A stretch of DNA of 64,000 nt from Limnomonas spitsbergensis. Taxonomy: Eukaryota; Chlorophyta; Chlorophyceae; Chlamydomonadales. The stretch spans positions 7,254,001 to 7,318,000 of the forward strand of contig JAYJMM010000123.1 of the NCBI GenBank assembly GCA_037349105.1, in the 5' to 3' direction. The translations under genes and the position numbers were made by a program. The notes beneath the pieces are model-generated. The model made no database searches. It was not told where the DNA came from and saw only the letters and a program-made list of their open reading frames with translations. The first letter of the stretch is position 1. The number at the start of each line of letters is the position of its first letter. This document shows, in pieces, positions 1 through 12,800 of the stretch.

Positions 1-240
1 CTGCTCACCACTTCCCCGCCATCATGTACGTGTGCCCCAGCCCGGGACCCCATCCCCCTCACCACTACCCGTCCTGCTCACCACTGCCCCGCCATCATGT
101 ACATGTGCTCCAGCCCGGGACCCCATCCCCCTCACCACTACCCGTCCTGCTCACCACTACCCCGCCATCATGTACGTGTGCTCCAGCCCGGGACCCCATC
201 CCCCTCACCACTACCCGTCCCGCTCACCACTGCCCCGCCA
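1..240. repeat. ~73-bp tandem repeat, donor copies of WD40 exon 7
   Basis: About three units of 73 bp. Read on the minus strand each unit holds ATGATGGCGGGGCAGTGGTG, the exon 7 end and donor, followed by degenerate intron sequence. Frames open through it are not genes. Confidence 0.85.
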
Positions 241-666
241 TCATTAAGATCCACCAGCTGCACCTCCTCGGTGTCCCCTACCACCGCAGCCACGGAGTCT
301 CCGCCTATCCACCTCTCTCCCAAGTCCACTATGTTTGTCCCTTTACCCCCCTCCGCCCGTCCCTCTCACCACTGCCCCGCCATCATTGAGATCCACCAGC
401 TGCGCCTCCTCGGTGTCCCCCACCACCGCAGCCACGGAGTCTCCGCCCATCCACCTCTCTCCCAAGTCCACTATGTTTGTCCCTTTACCCCCCTCCGCCG
501 GTCCCTCTCACTACTGCCCCGCCATCATTAAGGTCCACCAGCTGCGCCTCCTCGGTGTCCCCCACCACCGCAGCCACGGAGTCTCCGCCCATCCACCTCT
601 CTCCCAAGTCCACTATGTTTGTCCCTTTACCCCCCTCCGCCCGTCCCTCTCACCACTGCCCCGCCA
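241..666. repeat. 142-bp tandem repeat (three copies) of the 3' part and donor of WD40 exon 7
   Basis: Units at 241-382, 383-524 and 525-666. Each contains, on the minus strand, codons for GDSVAAVVGDTEEAQLVDLN... and the GTGAGA donor. They are pseudo-exon copies in the intron downstream of the real exon. Confidence 0.9.
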
Positions 667-801
667 TCATTGAGATCCACCAGCTGCGCCTCCTCGGTGT
701 CCCCCACCACAGCGGCCAGGGAGTCTCCGCCCGGTCGCGTCACGGCGTAATTGACGGCCCAGGGGAACTCCACCTGGGTGGCCACCTGGAACGTCTCAGC
801 A
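654..801 (-). CDS. WD40 gene exon 7 (last one in window)
   Basis: One base plus 49 codons: SAETFQVATQVEFPWAVNY at the start, GDTEEAQLVDLNDGGAV at the end, then a GTGAGA donor. The last 25 codons with the donor are repeated three more times to the left with a 142-bp period, so the true donor could be one of several. The rightmost copy is contiguous with the exon and is used here. Confidence 0.82.
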
Positions 802-3800
802 CTAGGAGGTTGGGGGGGGAGGCGGAGTGAGGGGTCAAGTATGAAGGTGTGGGTGGGGGGGAGGGGGGGGGAGGGGTCAAGTATGAAGGTGTGGGTGGGG
901 AGGGGGAGGGAGAGGGGTCAAGTATGAAGGTGAGGGTGGGTGGGGGAGGTGAAGGGTCGAGTATGAAGGTGTGGGTGGGTGGGGCAGGGGAGTGAGGGGT
1001 CAAGTATGAAGGTGTGGGTGGGGTGGGGCAGGAAAGTGAGGGGGCAAGTATGAAGGTGTGTGTGGGGGAGGGAGGGAGAGGGGTCAAGTATGAAGGTGTG
1101 GGTGGGTGGGGGGGAGTGAGGGGTCGAGTATGAAGGTGTGTGGGGGGTTGGGGAGGGGAGTGAGGGGGCGAGGAATGGCTAGAGACGGGCGATTGGTGGC
1201 TGTAGTAACAGGTAGAGAACAGGGTACGATGAGATCTCAGGTATTAAATGAGGGATGCAAGTTCACACTACCCAAATCTTTGTGTGTTTCGAGATATGGC
1301 TCAGTGCCGCCCACCTCAGGCCATGGTAGCACGATACGTCCTGTGCCATATCGTGCAGTAGATAGCAGGATACAAAGATACGACACAACATGACACGATA
1401 CGGCACGATATGGCGCGATACGGCGCAATACTGCACGATACGGCCTGCGCCATATCATGCAGTAGGTCGAAGGATACAAAGATATGACACGATAGGGTTT
1501 ATAGGGTTAAGGGTGTAGGGACCTTTTACACCTAAAACCACAAACCGGGATCCAGTAAGATGGACACTGCTGCCTTGCAGGATGCAACTGGTCAAATGGG
1601 GTTAAGGGTTTAGGGTTTGTAAACCAGAATCCAGTAGGAATGGCGCTGCTGCCTTACAGGATGCAACCGGTCGATTAGGGTTTGGGACTTAAGGGTTGAT
1701 CAACCTCAACCATAACCCAGTAGGAAGGGCGCTACTGCCTTGCAGGATGCAACCGGTCAAATAGGGATTAGGACTTATGAGTTGATCAACCTCAACCATA
1801 ACCCAGTAGGAAGGGCACTTCTGCTGGCAGCTGGCTAACCAGTCCAGCAGGGTTCAAGATTTAGGGTTTAGAAGCCTAAACCCTCATCCATTATGCTGGC
1901 AGGACCCTACTGGTCCAATAGGCTTCAGGGTTCAGGGATTAGGGCATAGCAACCTAATAAACCCAAAACCATAAACCTTATGGGAACCCTGATGCTGACT
2001 GGACCCTACCGGTCCAATAGGAGCTCGAGTGGTGCAGGTGGTTGTTATGGGAACATCTCGAACAGGCGCAGACGCGGCCTAGGCCCACGCCGCACTGTTT
2101 CCTCAACCCTCACGCCCCTGCGGGCCGTAGTTTTGTTTCTTTCTTTCTATAGGGTAACATTATGGGAACATGCCCCAAGCGGCGCAGGCAACACATCCTC
2201 TGAGGCTCCGGCGCTTGAAAATGATCGTCGAGGCCCGTGGAGCCTGACACCATCATGCATATTGGCCTCCAAAGCATCATTTGCAGGACAACAGTGCTGG
2301 AGGCGCGAGGGGTGGCACAATGTAGCAGCGTACATCCGTACAACAAGTCCAAGGCTACACGCATCAATCGATCAAGGGTTAAGGGTTGAGGGGTTAGGGG
2401 GTCTAAACCTGCAACCCTAAACTAAGGCATCACACATCAATGATTCATGGGCTTAAGGTTTATAAACCCTCAACCCTAAACTAAGGCACGACGCGTCACT
2501 AATCCATGGCTTGGTGTTTTAGGGTTCAGGGGTCTTAACCCTAAGCTCTGAAATTATAACTAAGGCATCACACGTCATTGATTCATGGGCTTAAAATTTA
2601 GGGTTCCGAGGTCGTAACCCTATACCCTATTCTAAGGCATCAAGCATAAATAGTTTACGCTGCAGCCCACTGGTACAGCTGGCAGGTGGTTTACGAGCAC
2701 TGGCCCGGCGGGCGTCCCGCATACTCACGAGAACAGCCGCAGTACGCAGTCATTGTTGGAAGCTAGCAGGCAGGTGCCATGGCCGCGCACCGTGTCGCAT
2801 ATTTCGATCCCGTTTGTGATGCCATTGTCACTGCGGCAAAGGAGAGTTATCAAAGGGCGGGTTACGGAGCAGGCAGGTGCCGTCATGTGCTGACTGATTG
2901 CCTTCCAACAAGGGGCTCGGGGCAGAAAGATATCACAAATTAAGTACCTTTATACAGTGTGCGTTAGATATTTCGACCCAGTTTAAAATGCCGATGTCAC
3001 TGCAAGAGAGCGTACAAACGGCGGGTTACGGAGCAGGCAGGTGCCATCATGTGCTGACTGAGTGCTTTCCAAGAAGGGGCTCGAGGCAGAAAGATATTAC
3101 AAATTAAGTACCTTTAAACAGTGTGCGTTAGATATTTCGATCCAGTTTAAAATGCCAATGTCACTGCAAGAGAGCGAGCAAACGGCGGGTAACAGAGCAG
3201 ACAGGTGCCATCATGTGCTGTCAGAGTGCCTTCCAACAAGGGACTTGGTACTCAAAGCCAACAAGGGGCTTGGTACTCAAAAGCCAACAAGGGGCTTGGT
3301 ACTCAAAAGCCAACAAGGGGCTTGGTACTCAAAGCCAACAAGGGACTTGGTACTTAAAGCCAACAAGGGGCTTGGTACTCAAAGCCAACAAGGGGCTTGG
3401 TACTCAAAGCCAACAAGGGGCTTGGTACTCAAAGCCAACAAGGGGCTTGGTACTCAAAGCCAACAAGGGACTTGGTACTTAAAGCCAACAAGGGACTTGG
3501 TACTTAAAGCCAACAAGGGGCTTGGTACTCAAAGCCAACAAGGGGCTTGGTACTCAAAGCCAACAAGGGGCTTGGTACTCAAAGCCAACAAGGGGCTTGG
3601 TACTCAAAGCCAACAAGGGACTTGGTACTCAAAGCCAACAAGGGGCTTGGCACTCAAAGCCAACAAAGGGCTTGGTACTCAAAGCCAACAAAGGGCTTGG
3701 TACTCAAAAGCCAACAAGGGGCTTGGTACTCAAAGCCAACAAAGGGCTTGGTACTCAAAGCCAACAAAGGGCTTGGTACTCAAAGCCAACAAAGGACTTG

Positions 3801-6800
3801 GTACTCAAAGCCAACAAGGGGCTTGGTACTCAAAGCCAACAAAGGACTTGGTACTCAAAAGCCAACAAGGGACTTGGTACTCAAAAGCCAACAAGGGACT
3901 TGGTACTTAAAAGCCAACAAGGGGCTTGGTACTCAAAGCCAACAAGGGGCTTGGTACTCAAAGCCAACAAAGGGCTTGGTACTCAAAGCCAACAAAGGAC
4001 TTGGTACTCAAAGCCAACAAGGGGCTTGGTACTCAAAGCCAACAAAGGACTTGGTACTCAAAAGCCAACAAGGGACTTGGTACTCAAAAGCCAACAAGGG
4101 ACTTGGTACTTAAAAGCCAACAAGGGACTTGGTACTCAAAGCCAACAAGGGACTTGGTACTCAAAAGCCAACAAGGGACTTGGTACTTAAAAGCCAACAA
4201 GGGACTTGGTACTTAAAAGCCAACAAGGGACTTGGTACTCAAAAGCCAACAAGGGACTTGGTACTCAAAAGCCAACAAGGGACTTGGTACTCAAAAGCCA
4301 ACAAGGGACTTGGTACTCAAAAGCCAACAAGGGACTTGGTACTTAAAGCCAACAAAGGGCTTGGTACTCAAAGCCAACAAAGGGCTTGGTACTCAAAGCC
4401 AACAAGGGGCTTGGTACTCAAAGCCAACAAAGGGCTTGGTACTCAAAGCCAACAAAGGGCTTGGTACTCAAAGCCAACAAGGGACTTGGTACTCAAAAGC
4501 CAACAAGGGACTTGGTACTCAAAGCCAACAAGGGACTTGGTACTCAAAAGCCAACAAGGGACTTGGTACTTAAAGCCCACAAATGGCTTAATACTCAAAG
4601 CCAACAAAGGGCTTGGTACTCAAAGCCAACAAGGGGCTTGGTACTCAAAGCCAACAAAGGGCTTGGTACTCAAAGCCAACAAAGGGCTTGGTACTCAAAG
4701 CCAACAAGGGACTTGGTACTCAAAAGCCAACAAGGGACTTGGTACTCAAAGCCAACAAGGGACTTGGTACTCAAAGCCAACAAAGGGCTTGGTACTCAAA
4801 GCCAACAAAGGGCTTGGTACTCAAAAGCCAACAAAGGGCTTGGTACTCAAAGCCAACAAAGGGCTTGGTACTCAAAGCCAACAAGGGGCTTGGTACTCAA
4901 AGCCAACAAAGGGCTTGGTACTCAAAGCCAACAAGGGGCTTGGTACTCAAAGCCAACAAAGGGCTTGGTACTCAAAGCCAACAAGGGGCTTGGTACTCAA
5001 AGCCAACAAAGGGCTTGGTACTCAAAGCCAACAAAGGGCTTGGTACTCAAAAGCCAACAAAGGGCTTGGTACTCAAAAGCCAACAAGGGGCTTGGTACTC
5101 AAAGCCAACAAAGGGCTTGGTACTCAAAAGCCAACAAGGGGCTTGGCACTCAAAGCCAACAAGGGGCTTGGTACTCAAAGCCAACAAAGGGCTTGGTACT
5201 CAAAAGCCAACAAAGGACTTGGTACTCAAAGCCAACAAGGGGCTTGGTACTCAAAGCCAACAAGGGGCTTGGTACTCAAAGCCAACAAAGGGCTTGGTAC
5301 TCAAAGCCAACAAGGGGCTTGGTACTCAAAGCCAACAAAGGGCTTGGTACTCAAAAGCCAACAAGGGGCTTGGTACTCAAAGCCAACAAAGGGCTTGGTA
5401 CTCAAAAGCCAACAAGGGGCTTGGCACTCAAAAGCCAACAAGGGGCTTGGTACTCAAAAGCCAACAAGGGGCTTGGTACTCAAAAGCCAACAAGGGACTT
5501 GATACTCAAAAGCCAACAAGGGGCTTGGCACTCAAAAGCCAACAAAGGGCTTGGTACTCAAAGCCAACAAAGGGCTTGGTACTCAAAAGCCAACAAGGGG
5601 CTTGGTACTCAAAAGCCAACAAGGGGCTTGGTACTCAAAAGCCAACAAAGGGCTTGGTACTCAAAGCCAACAAAGGGCTTGGTACTCAAAAGCCAACAAG
5701 GGGCTTGGTACTCAAAGCCAACAAAGGGCTTGGTACTCAAAGCCAACAAAGGGCTTGGTACTCAAAAGCCAACAAGGGACTTGGTACTCAAAAGCCAACA
5801 AGGGGCTTGGTACTCAAAGCCAACAAGGGGCTTGGTACTCAAAGCCAACAAAGGGCTTGGTACTCAAAAGCCAACAAGGGGCTTGGTACTAAAAGCCAAC
5901 AAGGGGCTTGGTACTCAAAAGCCAACAAAGGGCTTGGTACTCAAAGCCAACAAAGGGCTTGGCACTCAAAAGCCAACAAGGGGCTTGGCACTCAAAAGCC
6001 AACAAGGGGCTTGGTACTCAAAAGCCAACAAGGGGCTTGGTACTCAAAAGCCAACAAGGGACTTGGTACTCAAAAGCCAACAAGGGGCTTGGCACTCAAA
6101 AGCCAACAAGGGGCTTGGCACTCAAAAGCCAACAAGGGGCTTGGTACTCAAAAGCCAACAAGGGGCTTGGTACTCAAAAGCCAACACCATGTACCTTTTG
6201 TTAACAGACAGGGGTATTCACGCCAATGAGGCAGGTTACTCTTGATACGTTACTCTTTCAGTTATACATTCGGTGCATTTAATTAAATTCGAATTTGGTA
6301 TTTAAATATTTTTACCTGTACACTACGATACCGTAGGCATTTAATACGATTTCCTGTGGATTATTTGTATGTACTATTAGACAAGACACACTATTCCCAT
6401 CTTCAACATTTTCACTTCATGCCGGTGTTCAACAACTTTTTAGGAAACTGTAGATGTGTGCTAGGCCAGGCTAGGCTAGGCTAGGCTAGGCTAGGCTAGG
6501 CTAGGCTAGGCTAGGCTAGGCTAGGCTAGGCCAAGCTAGGCTAGGCTAGGCTAGGTCAAGCTAGGCTAGGCTAGGCTAGGCTAGGCTAGGCTAGGCTAGG
6601 CTAGGCTAGGCTAGGCTAGGCTAGGCTAGGCTAGGTCAAGCTAGGCTAGGCTAGGCTAGGCTAGGCTAGGCTAGGCCAGGCTAGGCCAGGCTAGGTCAAG
6701 CTAGGCTAGGCTAGGCCAGGCTAGGCTAGGCTAGGCTAGGCTAGGCTAGGCTAGGCTAGGTCAAGCTAGGCTAGGCTAGGCCAGGCTAGGCTAGGCTAGG

Positions 6801-9800
6801 CTAGGCTAGGCTAGGTCAGGCTAGGCCAGGCTAGGCTAGGCTAGGCTAGGCTAGGTCAAGCTAGGCTAGGTCAGGCTAGGTCAAGCTAGGCCAGGCCTGG
6901 CCAGGCTAGGCCAAACCAGGCCAGGCTAGGTCAAGCCACGCCAGGTCAGGTCAGGCTAGGTCAAGCTAGGCCAGGCCTGGCCAGGCTAGGCTAAACCAGG
7001 CCAGGCTAGGCCAGGCCGGGCCAGGCTAGGTCAAGCTAGGCCAGGCCTGGCCAGGCTAGGCTAAACCAGGCCAAGCTAGGCCAGGCCAGGCCAGGCTAGG
7101 CCAGGCTAGGCCAGGCTAGGTCAAGCTAGGCCAGGCCAGCCGGTCTCCTCCCACCTGCGCGTCACACGACCCGAGAAAGCCGCTGACATGTCGTTCATGC
7201 GGACGCACACAAGCTCCCCGTGAAACCCCCCGACCGCCAGCAAGCCCGCCTTGACACACATGGTGCTGACCTGAGAGGGCAGGGTGGAAGGAGGGAAACC
7301 CAGTGCTTCATTTTTTACGGTTACAAGTTCAATTTCGGCAGGCCGCCCAGCGGCAGCCAAAGGCCTGCTTCGGACCAAACCTGGACTGGCCTGCAACTGG
7401 TGGTTACCAAAGCCGCAATGCTGGCCAGGAATGAGGCCTCCGGCCAAGGGCCAGAGTGCAGCTGACATGTAGCTGAGCCACGAAAAAAAAGAACACTGGA
7501 GGGAGCAATCCCGCGATTGTTGTCATTGACGCACATAGTGCACCATGTGCACCATGCGCACCATGTGCACCATGCACACCATGGTTGATGATTTTCTTTA
7601 GAAGGTCCAGGCCATTCGACGCTTTGGGGGGAAGGCCAAGGAGTTTAAAGTTTTGAACGTTCAGGGTTGAGTGTAAGGGTTTGGGCTGCGGGTGGTGACC
7701 ATGCGCACATAGTGTTGAACTGAGGGGCAAGGCATAAAGAGGGAGCAATCCTGCAATCAGCGTCACAGACGCACATGGTGCACCATGCGCATGCCGAGCT
7801 CAGAGGCAAGGGAGGGGGAGGGAGGAACCCCGCCTTTATCGCTTTTGATGCACATGGTGTTGAGCTCAGAGGCAAGTGAGGGGGAGGGAGCAACCCCGCC
7901 TTTATCGTTATTGATGCACCTGGTGTTGAGCTCAGAGGCAAGTGAGGGGGAGGGAACAACCCCGCCTTTTATCATTTTTGTTGCACATGGTGTTGAGCTC
8001 AGAGGAATGGGAAGGGGAGGGAGCAACCCCGCCTTTATCGTTTTTGATGCACATGGTGTAGAGCTCAGAGGCAAGTGAGGGGGAGGGAGCAACCCCGCCT
8101 TTTTCATTTTGAATCACCTGGTGTTGAGCTCAGAGGCAAGTGAGGGGGAGGAACAACCCCGCCTTTATCGTTTTTGAATCACCTGGTGTTGAGCTCAGAG
8201 GCAAGGGAGGGGGAGGGAGCAACCCCGCCTTTATCGTTATTGATGCACATGGTGTTGAGCTCAGAGGCATGGGAGGGGGAGGGAACAACCCCGCCTTTAT
8301 CGTTTTTGATGCACATGGTGTTGAGCTCAGAGGCATGGGAGGGGGAGGGAGCAACCCCGCCTTTATCGTTTTTGATGCACATGGTGTTGAGCTCAGAGGC
8401 AAGGGAGGGGGAGGGCGCAACCCCGCCTTTATCGTTATTGATGCACATGGTGTTGAGCTCAGAGGCATGGGAGGGGGAGGGAGCAACCCCGCCTTTATCG
8501 TTTTTGATGCACATGGTGTTGAGCTCAGAGGCAAGGGAGGGGGAGGGAGCAACCCCGCCTTTATCGTTTTTGATGCACATGGTGTTGAGCTCAGAGGCAA
8601 GTGAGGGGGAGGGAGCAACCCCGCCTTTTTCATTTTTGATGCACCTGGTGTTGAGCTCAGAGGCAAGTGAGGGGGAGGGAGCAACCCCGCCTTTACCGTT
8701 TTTGATGCACATGGTGTTGAGCTCAGAGGCAAGGGAGGGGGAGGGAGCAACCCCGCCTTTATCGTTTTTGATGCACCTGGTGTTGAGCTCAGAGGCAAGT
8801 GAGGGGGAGGAACAACCCCGCCTTTATCGTTTTTGAATCACCTGGTGTTGAGCTCAGAGGCATGGGAGGGGGAGGGAGCAACCCCGCCTTTATCGTTATT
8901 GATGCACATGGTGTTGAGCTCAGAGGCATGGGAGGGGGAGGGAACAACCCCGCCTTTATCGTTTTTGATGCACATGGTGTTGAGCTCAGAGGCATGGGAG
9001 GGGGAGGGAGCAACCCCGCCTTTATCGTTTTTGATGCACATGGTGTTGAGCTCAGAGGCAAGGGAGGGGGAGGGCGCAACCCCGCCTTTATCGTTATTGA
9101 TGCACATGGTGTTGAGCTCAGAGGCATGGGAGGGGGAGGGAGCAACCCCGCCTTTATCGTTTTTGATGCACATGGTGTTGAGCTCAGAGGCAAGTGAGGG
9201 GGAGGGAGCAACCCCGCCTTAATCGTTTTTGATGCACATGGTGTTGAGCTCAGAGGCAAGTGAGGGGGAGGGAGCTACCCCGCCTTTTTCATTTTTGATG
9301 CACCTGGTGTTGAGCTCAGAGGCAAGTGAGGGGGAGGGAGCAACCCCGCCTTTACCGTTTTTGATGCACATGGTGTTGAGCTCAGAGGCAAGGGAGGGGG
9401 AGGGAGCAACCCCGCCTTTATCGTTTTTGATGCACCTGGTGTTGAGCTCAGAGGCAAGTGAGGGGGAGGAACAACCCCGCCTTTATCGTTTTTGAATCAC
9501 CTGGTGTTGAGCTCAGAGGCATGGGAGGGGGAGGGAGCAACCCCGCCTTTATCGTTATTGATGCACATGGTGTTGAGCTCAGAGGCATGGGAGGGGGATG
9601 GAACAACCCCGCCTTTATCGTTTTTGATGCACATGGTGTTGAGCTCAGAGGCATGGGAGGGGGAGGGAGCAACCCCGCCTTTATCGTTTTTGATGCACAT
9701 GGTGTTGAGCTCAGAGGCAAGGGAGGGGGAGGGCGCAACCCCGCCTTTATCGTTATTGATGCACATGGTGTTGAGCTCAGAGGCATGGGAGGGGGAGGGA

Positions 9801-12800
9801 GCAACCCCGCCTTTATCGTTTTTGATGCACATGGTGTTGAGCTCAGAGGCATGGGAGGGGGAGGGAGCAACCCCGCCTTTATCGTTTTTGATGCACATGG
9901 TGTTGAGCTCAGAGGCAAGGGAGGGGGAGGGCGCAACCCCGCCTTTATCGTTATTGATGCACATGGTGTTGAGCTCAGAGGCATGGGAGGGGGAGGGAGC
10001 AACCCCGCCTTTATCGTTTTTGATGCACATGGTGTTGAGCTCAGAGGCAAGTGAGGGGGAGGGAGCAACCCCGCCTTAATCGTTTTTGATGCACATGGTG
10101 TTGAGCTCAGAGGCAAGTGAGGGGGAGGGAGCAACCCCGCCTTTTTCATTTTTGATGCACCTGGTGTTGAGCTCAGAGGCAAGTGAGGGGGAGGGAGCAA
10201 CCCCGCCTTTACCGTTTTTGATGCACATGGTGTTGAGCTCAGAGGCAAGGGAGGGGGAGGGAGCAACCCCGCCTTTATCGTTTTTGATGCACCTGGTGTT
10301 GAGCTCAGAGGCAAGTGAGGGGGAGGAACAACCCCGCCTTTATCGTTTTTGAATCACCTGGTGTTGAGCTCAGAGGCATGGGAGGGGGAGGGAGCAACCC
10401 CGCCTTTATCGTTATTGATGCACATGGTGTTGAGCTCAGAGGCATGGGAGGGGGATGGAACAACCCCGCCTTTATCGTTTTTGATGCACATGGTGTTGAG
10501 CTCAGAGGCATGGGAGGGGGAGGGAGCAACCCCGCCTTTATCGTTTTTGATGCACATGGTGTTGAGCTCAGAGGCAAGGGAGGGGGAGGGCGCAACCCCG
10601 CCTTTATCGTTATTGATGCACATGGTGTTGAGCTCAGAGGCATGGGAGGGGGAGGGAGCAACCCCGCCTTTATCGTTTTTGATGCACATGGTGTTGAGCT
10701 CAGAGGCAAGTGAGGGGGAGGGAGCAACCCCGCCTTAATCGTTTTTGATGCACATGGTGTTGAGCTCAGAGGCAAGTGAGGGGGAGGGAGCAACCCCGCC
10801 TTTTTCATTTTTGATGCACCTGGTGTTGAGCTCAGAGGCAAGTGAGGGGGAGGGAGCAACCCCGCCTTTACCGTTTTTGATGCACATGGTGTTGAGCTCA
10901 GAGGCAAGGGAGGGGGAGGGAGCAACCCCGCCTTTATCGTTTTTGATGCACCTGGTGTTGAGCTCAGAGGCAAGTGAGGGGGAGGGAGCAACCCCGCTTT
11001 TTTCATTTTTGATGCACCTGGTGTTGAGCTCAGAGGCAAGTGAGGGGGAGGGAGCAACCCCGCCTTTTTCATTTTTGATGCACATGGTGTTGAGCTCAGA
11101 GGCAAGGGAGGGGGAGGGAGCAACCCCGCCTTTATCATTATTGATGCACCTGGTGTTGAGCTCAGAGGCAAGGGAGGGGGAGGGCGCAACCCCGCCTTAC
11201 TCATTATTGATGCACCTGGTGTTGAGCTCAGAGGCAAGTGAGGGGGAGGGAGCAACCCCGCCTTTTTCATTTTTGATGCACCTGGTGTTGAGCTCAGAGG
11301 CAAGTGAGGGGGAGGGAGCAACCCCGCCTTTATCGTTTTTGATGCACCTGGTGTTGAGCTCAGAGGCAAGGGAGGGGGAGGGCGCAACCCCGCCTTTATC
11401 ATTATTGATGCACATGGTGTTGAGCTCAGAGGCAAGTGAGGGGGAGGGAGCAACCCCGCCTTTATCATTATTGATGCACATGGTGTTGAGCAAAGCTGGT
11501 TGCAAAAAATCATCACAGACAACTAGACAAGAGTGCCCCAAGGCTTTTGTGGCTTCGGCCCAGGCTGCGCTGTTTCCTTAACTCTCACGCCCCTCACGGG
11601 GCGTAGCCCTCTTTCCTTTTGCCCCTCGCCCCCCATTCAGGTGGCAGCCCTGAATACCCCAAACCCTACTCCCCCCCCCCCAAACCCTACTCCCCCCCCC
11701 CCAAACCCTACTCCCCCCCCCCAAACCCTACTCCCCCCCCCCAAACCCTACTCCCCCCCCCCAAAAAACATATACGCCCCTCTGGCCTGAATGGAGCCCA
11801 CACCGGACGGCCTGCGGGCATGCTGCCCCCCAGACAGGTGGCAACCCTGAATAGTGAATACCCCCCCAACCCTCCCCAACAACACAAAAAGGGGGGGAAA
11901 TGCGCCCCTCTTGCCTGAATGGAGCCTACGCCGGGCAGCCTGCGGGTGTGTTGCCCCCCGGACAGGTCCAGCACTGGAGTCAGCACGCGCGTGGCGGGGT
12001 TCCAATGCTCCACGCAGTTCTCGTGCACCACAAACACGTCATTGCGCGAGGTGGCCCAGACCAGGTTACGTAACTGCACAGGGGGGAGGGGGGAGGGGGA
12101 AGTGTTAACCACTCAGGTGTGGACGGGGAATGAAGTGTGAACACATTATTGCGGAAGGTGGCCCACACGAGGTTACGTAACTGCAGGGGGGAGGGGGGAG
12201 GGGGGAGAAAGTGTGAACCACTCAGAGGTGTGAACGGGGGATATAGTGAGAACCAACCAGGAGTGTGAACACAAACACGTCATTGCGGGAGGTGGCCAAG
12301 ACCAGGTTGCGTGACTGCAGGGGGGGAGGGGGGATGGGGAATGAAGTGTGGACCGGTAAGGGGTGTGGACACAAACACGTCATTCCGGGAGGTGGCCCAG
12401 ACCAGGTTGCGTAATTGCAGGGGGGGAGTGTGAACAGCTTAGGGGTGTGGGCGCATACAAATCATTGCGGGAGGTGGCCCAGGCTAGCTTATGTAACAGC
12501 ATGAGGGAGGGAAGGCAGGGTGTGAAGCACTTGGGGTGTGGACGAAGTGTGGATGGGGTGTGGACGTGGGGTGACCCACAAACACGTCATTGCAAAAGGC
12601 GGGCCAGACCAGGCTTCACAACTGAAAAGGGAGAATGTACACTGTTCTAAACCCGACCAATAGCCGGTGGCCCAAGCAACAGGGTGTGACAAACTAGGGA
12701 CATCCCCAGTCGCAGGGCGTGTCATGATGCAGCTCAATTGTAGCTGATCTGTAGCTGAAGAACGCTTAAAGCAACACGGGTCGTTTTTGTGTGTCCCCAG

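Noticed and set aside
3062..6245. Open frames up to 619 codons with KPTRGLVLKANKGLGTQ-type repeats
   Set aside because: Pure translation of the 25/26-bp minisatellite; equivalent frames exist in all three phases, and it lies in an intron of the WD40 gene.
7763..11581. Long Pro-rich and Gly/Asn-rich frames on both strands
   Set aside because: Consequence of a 66-bp period divisible by three; no start context, no splice support.
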